From contig CAZWSX010000024.1 in assembly GCA_964636985.1 (NCBI GenBank), forward strand, positions 59,984-123,983: a stretch of 64,000 bases of DNA, in the 5' to 3' direction. A program made the translations under genes and the position numbers. This document shows positions 35,867-43,700 of this stretch, one piece after another. Origin of the DNA: CAZWSX01 sp964636985. Its GTDB lineage: Bacteria > Planctomycetota > Planctomycetia > Pirellulales > Pirellulaceae. Position 1 is the stretch's first letter. Each line of letters begins with the position of its first letter. The notes under the pieces were generated by a model. It was not told the origin of the DNA and did no database searches. It was given only the letters and a program-made list of their open reading frames with translations.

Positions 35867-36858
35867 TCTACAAGCTTCCTACTTCCGATCAGCCACTCGT
35901 CTCGATTGTCTGCCCCGCTTACTGCGAGGAAGAAGCGCTTCCCATTTTCCACCGCGCACTGGCCGACTCGATCGCCCCTCTGGAAGATCAATATCGCTTC
36001 GAAGTCGTTTACGTCGACGATGGCTCGCACGATCGCACGGTCGAGGTGATCCGCCAAATCGCCGACCGCGACCCGCGTGTCCGTTGGTATTCTCTCAGCC
36101 GCAACTTTGGCCATCAGGCTGCCCTCACCGCGGGACTCGAGCGCGCCAGGGGAGACGCCGTCATCTCGATGGATGCCGATCTGCAGCACCCGCCCGAGTT
36201 GATCAGTGAACTCCTCGCAAAATGGCAGGCGGGATTCGAAATCGTCGTCACCATTCGCGAGGACGATAAATCGCTCCACGCACTCAAACGCTGGACGTCG
36301 TGGGCCTTCTACTGGCTCCTGTCCAAGGTCGACCTCCGCTCGGCTCCACCTGGGGCGGCCGATTTCCGCTTGCTGGCCCGGCGACCGCTGGCGGCACTCC
36401 TCGATATGAAGGAGTCGCATCGTTGCCTCCGCGGGATGGTCCACTGGATGGGCTTCCGATCGATCCAAATCCCGTACGCGCCCGGCCAACGCGTTGCCGG
36501 ATCGACCAAGTACTCCCTGGCAAAAATGTTCCGCCTGGGAAGCGACGGCATCGTTTCCGCTTCGTTGGTCCCCATCCGCTGGGTCGGAGTGGCCGGCGTC
36601 GCCAGCCTCGCAGTCGCTGCAACGCTCCTCATCGCGTTCGTAGCAGCCGCACTCGGTGGAATCTCTTTTTCGCCACTCCTGGCCGCGATTCTCGTTTCAC
36701 AATTCGCACTGAATGGCATCATGCTTGGCGCTCTTTCCATCGTCGGCGAGTACGCCGGCCGCGCCTTCCAGCAAGTCCAGAACCGCCCTCTCTACATCGT
36801 CGCCAACTCCTCCGACGCCAGCGCGGTGAACGAATCCCCACGCTCAAAAGCCGCCTAA
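35863..36858 (+). CDS. GT2 polyprenyl-phosphate sugar transferase (DPM1/GtrB/ArnC type)
   Basis: 331 residues; ATG within the ATGA shared with the GT87 gene. GT-A fold marks: VSIVCPAYCEEEAL at ~13, YVDDGSHD with D52-D53, D104-A-D106 (metal site) followed by LQHPPE, and RVAGSTKYSLAKMFRLG (~205). Two C-terminal helices (~245-270 and ~278-300) anchor it, as in GtrB/ArnC. It should transfer a sugar from a nucleotide donor to undecaprenyl phosphate on the cytoplasmic face, for use by the GT87 protein after flipping. No flippase gene is adjacent. A post-stop R1 hairpin lies 16 bp beyond. Confidence 0.9.
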   Translation: MIYKLPTSDQPLVSIVCPAYCEEEALPIFHRALADSIAPLEDQYRFEVVYVDDGSHDRTVEVIRQIADRDPRVRWYSLSRNFGHQAALTAGLERARGDAVISMDADLQHPPELISELLAKWQAGFEIVVTIREDDKSLHALKRWTSWAFYWLLSKVDLRSAPPGAADFRLLARRPLAALLDMKESHRCLRGMVHWMGFRSIQIPYAPGQRVAGSTKYSLAKMFRLGSDGIVSASLVPIRWVGVAGVASLAVAATLLIAFVAAALGGISFSPLLAAILVSQFALNGIMLGALSIVGEYAGRAFQQVQNRPLYIVANSSDASAVNESPRSKAA

Positions 36859-36874
36859 AGCGAAGTCGCATTGG

Positions 36875-36906
36875 GGGTGGCACTGGCGTCCCAATGAGGC
36901 CAGTGA
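36875..36906. repeat. Hairpin repeat R1, copy 3 (degenerate)
   Basis: GGGTGGCACTGGCGTC as in the other copies; the right arm has decayed to GAGGCCAGTGA. It lies 16 bp after the GT2 stop and 60 bp before an R2 element, the same order and spacing as at 3917/3993. Confidence 0.75.
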
Positions 36907-36966
36907 AGAACGTCCGCGGCAAAAGTCATTCGCCAGATACCGGTTGACCCACCTCGCAGACAACCC

Positions 36967-37053
36967 AGGGCCGATAGGCCCGACAGATCTCAGCCGAGGC
37001 CGTAAGGCCTCGGTTCAAGTTCAAAAAAGCTTCAAGGCCCGAAGGGCCGACAG
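36967..37053. repeat. Palindromic element R2, copy 3
   Basis: GGGCCGATAGGCCCGACAG, ATCTCAGCCG, stem-loop GAGGCCGTAAGGCCTC, ~25 bp, then AAGGCCCGAAGGGCCGACAG. Single, unlike the doublet at 3993-4192. The middle stem differs in sequence from copy 1 but is still palindromic, so pairing is conserved. Confidence 0.8.
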
Positions 37054-37205
37054 AAATCCAACCAAACCGCCGTCTGCTCCTTCAATAGGATACCACCGGG
37101 CTACAAAAGACGTTTCTACAGTCACCTGTTGCAAATTCCAAGCGAATCAGCGCCGATATTCTTAAAGGCCCTCTCCCCTCCGCGCGAACGCAAACGAGAG
37201 CCCGC

Positions 37206-37763
37206 GTGACCCACAACCCCTACCAATCGCCCGGCACTGTTGCAGAGGAAGATCCCCCTTCGGATCTACTAAAACAGCAAGAGGCACGGGCGATGGAGTG
37301 GTTCCTCTACGCCAACGACGGCGTCGTCTTAATGCTGTTCGCCATGGCGACGGCGATGGCCTGCTTTGCGGTCGTCGCAATGGCCGGCAGAGAGGAGTCG
37401 ACGCATTGGTGGTCCGTTGGCTGGGCGACCGCCGCCGCTCTTGCCGCCGGGGTGGCCTGGTTCCAGTGGCGCTACCACATCACGGCCATCATGATCTCAG
37501 GCGCCCTGTCGCTGGCGATGTTGCTCGCAACCATCTTCTCCGTCATCGCGATCGGCTTGCGACACGTCATCGATCGGCAGCAACCCATGACTCCCTGGCT
37601 CGTCGCCGCCGAGCTGGTGGCGTTCATCATCGGCATCACAGCCATTAGCGTCTGGATCTACGCGATCTCGCTCCCCTTACAAGTCGCCGTCCGCGCCTGG
37701 ACATGGCACCGCCAAGGTATCGATCTCGGCGAAATCAGAAGCGAAATCCGCCGCCGCGCGTAG
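37206..37763 (+). CDS. NPY-tagged four-helix membrane protein, paralogue 3
   Basis: 185 residues with a GTG start giving VTHNPYQSPGTVAEED. Helices at ~38-58, ~68-85, ~92-115 and ~127-152. FQWRYHITAI follows helix 2. The C-terminus is LQVAVRAWTWHRQGIDLGEI, then RSEIRRRA. No match to a known domain. It opens the second array, 153 bp after an R2 element, with 113 bp to the next paralogue. Confidence 0.82.
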   Translation: MTHNPYQSPGTVAEEDPPSDLLKQQEARAMEWFLYANDGVVLMLFAMATAMACFAVVAMAGREESTHWWSVGWATAAALAAGVAWFQWRYHITAIMISGALSLAMLLATIFSVIAIGLRHVIDRQQPMTPWLVAAELVAFIIGITAISVWIYAISLPLQVAVRAWTWHRQGIDLGEIRSEIRRRA

Positions 37764-37876
37764 CGATGCGGCGTAGGATGGGAGATCATAGTTGGGAAGA
37801 CTTGCGAGTTATTTGGCCCTAAAAGCCTGAACATCTAAAAGATGCCCACAAAGCGTCGTACGCGTGCTGAAAAAAC

Positions 37877-38488
37877 ATGATCGCATTAGGGCGCAACTTT
37901 CCCGCAACGGATGAGACGGGCGACACCCACAACCCCTATCAACCACCGTCAATCGCAGTTGCCGAAGAGCCCGATTCGTCATTGATACCTAGCCCCGACG
38001 TCCTTCGCCGGCACTTGGCGGAGAATAACTTCGTTGGCTGGGTGGTGATTTTGTTGTCGCTCGGTGGCATGTGTAGTGCGGTAACAATGGCGTTCTACAC
38101 CATTTTTATCCTCGGTGCCATGTGGAAAGTGGCGTCAGCTTATCTCCTTCCGTTCGGGATTGCGGAACTCATATTCCTCACGGGCGTCTATCAAAGAAAA
38201 CACTTGCTTCGCGCGATTACCGTAAACTCGGTGCTCGCGGCGGCGCTTCTGGTGGCCACGGCGTTCTTTATCGTCTTCGTTGCCCGCAAAACGCTCGCTC
38301 AAGGAGCCATCGACTGGCTGGGTGCTGCTCTTCTCCTCGGCGCCGCCGCGCTCGCTTGCGCCGCGATCATCCCCATCCGCGTCGCCGTTCGCGCTTGGCG
38401 ATGGCATCTCCAGGGAATCGACCCCATCCAAATGCGGAACGAATTGGCTATCGTGCGTAGCGAAGCCGCGCAGCCTCGGCCAAACTGA
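37877..38488 (+). CDS. NPY-tagged four-helix membrane protein, paralogue 4
   Basis: 203 residues. The NPY tag stands at residue ~19 (THNPYQPPSIAVAEEP), so either the start lies further in or this copy has a longer head. Helices ~53-75, ~80-98, ~108-130, ~140-165. YQRKHLLRAI follows helix 2; the C-terminus is IRVAVRAWRWHLQGIDPIQM, then a polar tail. Its stop is 4 bp before the next paralogue's ATG, so the two are co-translated or nearly so. Confidence 0.82.
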   Translation: MIALGRNFPATDETGDTHNPYQPPSIAVAEEPDSSLIPSPDVLRRHLAENNFVGWVVILLSLGGMCSAVTMAFYTIFILGAMWKVASAYLLPFGIAELIFLTGVYQRKHLLRAITVNSVLAAALLVATAFFIVFVARKTLAQGAIDWLGAALLLGAAALACAAIIPIRVAVRAWRWHLQGIDPIQMRNELAIVRSEAAQPRPN

Positions 38489-38492
38489 TGGG

Positions 38493-39017
38493 ATGGACGA
38501 CGGACACAATCCCTACCAAGCCCCGTCGATCGCGGCCTCCGAGGAACGCAAGCCTCAATACTTGCCCGACCGGGCTGTCTTCTCCCACTATTTGAACGCG
38601 AACCAGGTCGTCTCTTCCCTGTTCATCGCGATTGGATTCGGCGGCGCGATGATCTTGGTCGTGATGTTGTTCAAGGCCAAAGCCGATCCACCCCTCAGCT
38701 ACGCTTCCGGCGTGGCCCTGGCGATCCTCATCGCACTCGGCATGGCAGGCGTGTACCAGCGACGACACAACTTGATCGCCATGTTTGTGACCGCGTCTCT
38801 TGGAACTGCGCTGGTGATATTCCTGCTGGCCTGCATTCCTTTCGGAGTCTTGCGAGGCAACATGCCCTGGGGTATGGCCCTTGCCACCACCCTCCTGACC
38901 GTTGGGCTGTCGTACGTGTTCATCACCCCTTTGCGCCTCGTGATCCAAGCCTGGCGGTGGACCCAAGCCGGCGTCGACCTCGCGGCCTTCGAAAAGGAAA
39001 TCCACCGCCGCGCGTAG
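38493..39017 (+). CDS. NPY-tagged four-helix membrane protein, paralogue 5
   Basis: 174 residues from the ATG at 38493; the longer frame back to 38280 only overlaps the previous gene. Tag: GHNPYQAPSIAASEERK, close to paralogue 4. YQRRHNLIAM follows helix 2, and the end reads LRLVIQAWRWTQAGVDLAAF, then EKEIHRRA. The HRRA/RRRA end is shared with paralogue 3. Unknown function. Confidence 0.82.
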   Translation: MDDGHNPYQAPSIAASEERKPQYLPDRAVFSHYLNANQVVSSLFIAIGFGGAMILVVMLFKAKADPPLSYASGVALAILIALGMAGVYQRRHNLIAMFVTASLGTALVIFLLACIPFGVLRGNMPWGMALATTLLTVGLSYVFITPLRLVIQAWRWTQAGVDLAAFEKEIHRRA

Positions 39018-39049
39018 CGTTCCAAACTAGCATCGGCGACATTGTTGGG

Positions 39050-39217
39050 ATGTCCGACGAAGAAAACCCCTACCAACCACCATCCCTAGCCGCCGCCGAG
39101 GAAATCGACGGACAGCAGCTTGGTAGCCGAATCCGGCAGAAGATCGCGAGCGCAATCGAAAGCCTCTTACTCGCAACAATTCTTGCTAAGCAACTCTTAG
39201 GGTCGAAGACCCGGTAG
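39050..39217 (+). pseudogene. N-terminal remnant of an NPY-family protein, cut by R2 element
   Basis: The ATG at 39050 gives MSDEENPYQPPSLAAAEEID and then ~30 residues before a stop. The last six codons lie within an R2 element (39199-39286), so the element appears to have truncated the gene, or the gene eroded up to it. No helices, FQxR or WHxQGIDL segment follows. Confidence 0.7.
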
Positions 39218-39286
39218 ATCTTAGCCGTGCCCGTGAGGGCACGGTTCTCGTTCGCGAATGGTTCTAAGGCCCGAAGGTGCCGACAG
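39199..39286. repeat. Palindromic element R2, copy 4
   Basis: GGGTCGAAGACCC in place of GGGCCGATAGGCCC, then GGTAGATCTTAGCCG, middle stem TGCCCGTGAGGGCA, ~30 bp, and AAGGCCCGAAGGTGCCGACAG. Compensating changes keep every stem. Confidence 0.78.
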
Positions 39287-39407
39287 AAGGTTGTGCTCGG
39301 TTGGCCCTGCCGCCACAGTCCGAATGCCGACATGCCCCAAAAATGCCGTAAATCCGGCCCTTCCACCGGCGTTGCCCTCCGATCCAAAAACAGATATTTT
39401 GGTCGAT

Positions 39408-39489
39408 GGAGGGTAAGCGAATGGCTAGCGGTCTGATTCGAAATCAGATGCCCAGCAATGGGTTGCGGGTTCGACCCCCGTGCCCTCCG
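39408..39489 (+). tRNA. tRNA-Ser (anticodon CGA)
   Basis: Cloverleaf read by hand: acceptor GGAGGGT/GCCCTCC with discriminator G, anticodon stem TCTGA/TCAGA around loop TTCGAAA (anticodon CGA, codon UCG), a class II variable arm with CCC/GGG pairing, and T-arm GCGGG-TTCGACC-CCCGT. CCA is not encoded. Position 8 is A rather than the near-universal T, and the D-stem is weak, so the D-arm is unusual. Confidence 0.9.
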
Positions 39490-39501
39490 CTTCTTTGACA
39501 G

Positions 39502-39544
39502 CCCTCGCCGTAAAGATGGACTTCACATCAGCTTGCGGCGAGGG
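39502..39544. repeat. Hairpin downstream of tRNA-Ser
   Basis: CCCTCGCCG pairs perfectly with CGGCGAGGG around a 25-base loop, 12 bp after the tRNA. It may help end or process the tRNA transcript; no T-run follows. Confidence 0.5.
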
Positions 39545-39711
39545 GTCTGCTTGCCACAGCCAATCGTGGCCATCTCTATTTCCAGCAGCCGACTTCTGCC
39601 GGCCGTTCAAGCTTTTCTGATATTTTTCGATCCGCCGTTCCCTTTGGTCATACAAAGACCGAGAACTGCTACGGAAAAGAACAAACTTCTCGCTCACGCA
39701 AGGACGATCCT

Positions 39712-40233
39712 CGATTTGACGAGAAGACTTTTAGCCGCTTCGTCGCCGTCAAGTTCAACGTGCGTGGCCGCGACTTGGGAAGAACCGTCGATGACGCCCG
39801 CAACTCAGCTGCGGATCTCACGTTGCCCGAGGGAACGTATCTGACCTGGGGCGGCGAGTTCCGGAATCAACGGCGCGCCATGCGAAGGCGCTCGACCAGA
39901 ACTTCTCAGTCAGCAGCGCGGTCGGTTGCATCCCACTCGGTTGCACCGCGCTCGTCGGACAAATGGTCCTCTCCGGCGTCATCTTCGGCTCGCGCGTCGA
40001 CGAAGCGCGAGAGGAAGGCGACGGCGAACCCCTCATCCGCGGCGCCGGCGAAGCCTTCCGTCCCGTCTTGTTGCCCACTGCACTGGCGGCACTCGGGCTC
40101 GTGCCAGCAGCGCTCTCGCACAGCATCGGGAGCGAAACGCAGCGCCCCTTCGCCATCTCTATCGTGTCCGGCCTCGTCATCGGTATTCCGGCAGTCCTGT
40201 TTGTGATGCCTTTGGCGTATGGGCTCATTTGCC
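39712..40233 (+). pseudogene. Decayed heavy-metal RND efflux pump (CzcA/CusA) fragment
   Basis: One frame reads RFVAVKFNVRGRDLGRTVDD and GTYLTWGGEFRNQRRAMRR, matching the periplasmic end of CzcA/CusA. After a frameshift near 39890 another frame reads SAVGCIPLGCTALVGQMVLS, REEG, EAFRPVLLPTALAALGLVPA, ALSHSIGSETQRPFA and VLFVMPLAYGL, the last transmembrane block of the same pump. The ~100 residues usual between the two parts are missing, so there is a deletion plus a frameshift. It lies just after tRNA-Ser, with no partner genes, and is a relic. Confidence 0.78.
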
Positions 40234-40755
40234 GAATGGCTGCCCCCCGATGCCGAGATCGCGTAGACCGTGAACACACCCTCGCGCGGTGGTGTCGTCG
40301 AGCAATCAACAGAGCGTTCGACGACCGACGTGATCGTTTTTCTGCCATCCGGGCGAGCGCGAATGGCAGAAAGTCGTGCACTTGGTTGGCTTGGCGACCA
40401 CTCTCTCTGAGAGGCTAGGCAAGCTTCGTTTGGTCTCGCCGCAAATTGTCCGGCTGCGAACCGCGTCGGCCCCGCTCGCTCTACCACCACGGGCTATGAT
40501 CCAGTTGGGGCGCATCGCCCATGCAGCCTTGGTTTTCGCGGCTTTTCGCCACCCAAAATATTGGGGTGATGCTGGAGTAATTACGCCGAATTATTGACAA
40601 TCCAACGAGTTGCGAAGCCAGATCTTCACCTCATGGATGTCGCTCGTCGCAACGTCGCCTCGCAATCTTCATGACGCACGGGATGAATCCGGAACGTCAA
40701 ATGCATTACTGCGCACGATGCGCTAAGCCAAACTCGCCGACTCGGAGAGCACTCT
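40234..40755. other. Intergenic stretch with one inverted repeat
   Basis: No gene seen. TTTCTGCCAT (40339-40348) and ATGGCAGAAA (40363-40372) form a perfect 10-bp inverted repeat with 14-base spacing, like an operator or an element end. The sensor kinase promoter should lie in 40540-40740; GGAGAG precedes its ATG. Confidence 0.5.
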
Positions 40756-43700
40756 ATGTCGATCATCCAGGACTCGCAATTTTCCCAGGCCGAACTCAAG
40801 GCGCTCCACACAGCCCTGACGGCCCTGCGGAAAGGAAAGCGAGGAGTACGGCTGCCGGCGGATTGGACCGGCATTGCGGGCAAAGTCGCGGATGCCTTCA
40901 ACGACGTGGTCGAACAGAACGAACGAATGGCCAGCGAACTGGCACGGCTGAGCAAAACGGTCGGTAAAGAAGGAAAGGTGACTCAGCGCCTTTCGATCGG
41001 CGACGTCGGCGGCTTCTGGGAAGAATCGGTCGAGTCGGTCAACGAACTGATCGACGACCTCGTCCACCCTACGGCCGAAACCGCTCGCGTGATCGGCGCC
41101 GTGGCTCAAGGCGACCTCTCGCAAACGATGGCCCTCGAAGTGAACGATCGGCCCCTACAGGGCGAGTTCCTCCTCACCGCCCGCACCATCAACAAGATGG
41201 TGGACCAGCTCGGCTCGTTCGCCTCGGAAGTAACTCGCGTGGCTCGCGAAGTGGGTACGGAAGGAAAGCTCGGTGGCCAGGCGCAAGTGAAAGGCGTGGC
41301 CGGTACCTGGAAAGACCTTACCGAGAGTGTGAACTCGATGGCGAGCAACCTGACGAGCCAGGTGCGTAACATCGCCGACGTGACCAAGGCCACAGCCGCC
41401 GGCGACTTGTCGAAGAAGATCACCGTCGACGTGAAAGGGGAGGTGCTCGAACTTAAGAATACCATCAACACGATGGTGGACCAGCTCCGATCGTTCGCCT
41501 CGGAAGTAACCCGCGTGGCTCGCGAAGTGGGTACCGAAGGAAAGCTCGGCGGGCAAGCTCGCGTCGAAGGTGTGTCGGGCACCTGGAAGGACTTGACCGA
41601 CAGTGTGAACTCGATGGCCGGCAACCTCACGGCCCAAGTGCGTAACATCGCCGCCGTGACCACCGCCGTGGCCAACGGCGACTTGTCGCGCAAGATCACC
41701 GTGAACGTGAAAGGCGAAATTCTCGAACTCAAGAACACCGTCAATACGATGGTGGACCAGCTCAGCTCGTTCGCGGCAGAAGTAACTCGAGTGGCCCGCG
41801 AAGTGGGTACCGAAGGTAAGCTCGGTGGACAAGCTCAAGTGCCAGGCGTCGCCGGTACCTGGAAAGACTTGACCGACAGCGTGAACTCAATGGCCGGTAA
41901 CCTGACGGCCCAAGTGCGAAATATTGCCGAAGTGACGACCGCCGTGGCCAACGGCAATCTCTCCAAAAAGATCACCGTCGACGTGAAGGGGGAAATCCTC
42001 GAACTCAAAAACACGATCAATACGATGGTGGACCAGTTGAGTTCGTTCGCGGCAGAAGTAACCCGCGTGGCCCGCGAAGTGGGTACCGAAGGGAAACTTG
42101 GTGGTCAGGCCGACGTAAAAGACGTCGCCGGTACTTGGAAGAACCTCACCGATAGCGTGAACTCGATGGCCGGCAACCTCACGGCCCAAGTCCGCAACAT
42201 CGCCGACGTGACCAAAGCCGTGGCCACGGGCGACTTGTCGAAGAAGATCACGGTCGACGTGAAGGGAGAAATTCTCGAACTCAAGAACACCATCAATACG
42301 ATGGTGGACCAGTTGCGATCGTTCGCGTCGGAAGTGACCCGCGTGGCCCGTGAAGTCGGTACCGAAGGAAAGCTCGGGGGCCAAGCTCAAGTGCCCGGTG
42401 TTGCCGGTACCTGGAAGGACCTCACCGACAACGTGAACTTCATGGCCGGTAACTTGACGGGCCAGGTGCGTAACATTGCCGACGTGACCAAAGCCGTGGC
42501 CGCAGGCGACTTGTCCCGCAAGATCACGGTCGACGTGAAGGGGGAAATCCTCGAACTCAAGAACACCATCAACACGATGGTGGACCAACTCCGATCGTTC
42601 GCGGCCGAAGTGACCCGCGTGGCCCGCGAAGTGGGTACTGAAGGAAAGCTCGGTGGCCAGGCCGAAGTGCAGGGTGTTGCCGGTACATGGAAGGACTTGA
42701 CCGACAACGTGAACTTCATGGCCGGTAATCTCACGGCTCAAGTCCGTAACATCGCCGACGTGACCAAGGCCGTAGCCGCGGGCGACTTGTCCCGCAAGAT
42801 CTCAGTCGACGTGAAGGGGGAAATCCTCGAGCTCAAGAACACCGTCAACACGATGGTGGACCAGCTGCGATCGTTCGCGTCGGAAGTGACCCGCGTGGCC
42901 CGCGAAGTGGGTACCGAAGGAAAGCTCGGTGGCCAGGCCAAAGTGGAAGGGGTCTCCGGAACCTGGAAGGACCTCACCGACAGCGTGAACATGATGGCCG
43001 CCAACTTGACGGCCCAGGTGCGTGGTATCGCAAAGGTCGTTACCGCCGTCGCGACCGGCGACCTCAAACGCAAACTCACGGTGGAAGCCAAAGGCGAAAT
43101 CGCCGAACTCGCCGAAACCATCAACGAGATGATCGATACGCTGGCCACCTTCGCCGATCAGGTGACCAGCGTGGCCCGCGAAGTGGGTGTCGAAGGCCAG
43201 CTTGGTGGACAAGCCAAGGTGCCCGGTGCAGCCGGTACGTGGAAGGCTCTCACCGAGAACGTGAACCAACTTGCCGCGAATCTCACGACTCAGGTTCGCG
43301 CGATCGCCGAAGTCGCCACCGCCGTAACCAAGGGTGACTTGACCCGGTCGATCACCGTTGTCGCCCAAGGCGAAGTGGCGGCCCTCAAAGACACCATCAA
43401 CGAAATGATTCGTAATCTGCGCGACACCACGCAGAAGAACACCGAGCAGGACTGGCTCAAGACGAACCTCGCCAAGTTCAGCCGCATGCTCCAAGGACAA
43501 CGGGACCTCACGAACGTCGGCCGCATGATTCTCTCGGAACTCTGCCCGGTGGTCACCGCCCTCCATGCCGAGTTCTACGTGCTCGACTCGACGAGCGACG
43601 AACCCGATCTCAAGCTCCTAGCCGGATACGCATCCGACCGTGACCAGGAGGAAGAACATCGCATCGGCATGGGACAAGGGCTGGTGGGGCAATGTGCCGC

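Noticed and set aside
39373..39489. TGCCCTCCG before and at the 3' end of tRNA-Ser as an attachment-site pair
   Set aside because: Nine bases only, 100 bp apart, no integrase in between; chance is likely.
41227..43434. Regular 276-bp repeats as a possible CRISPR or satellite
   Set aside because: Units are in frame, lack spacers and encode HAMP domains.
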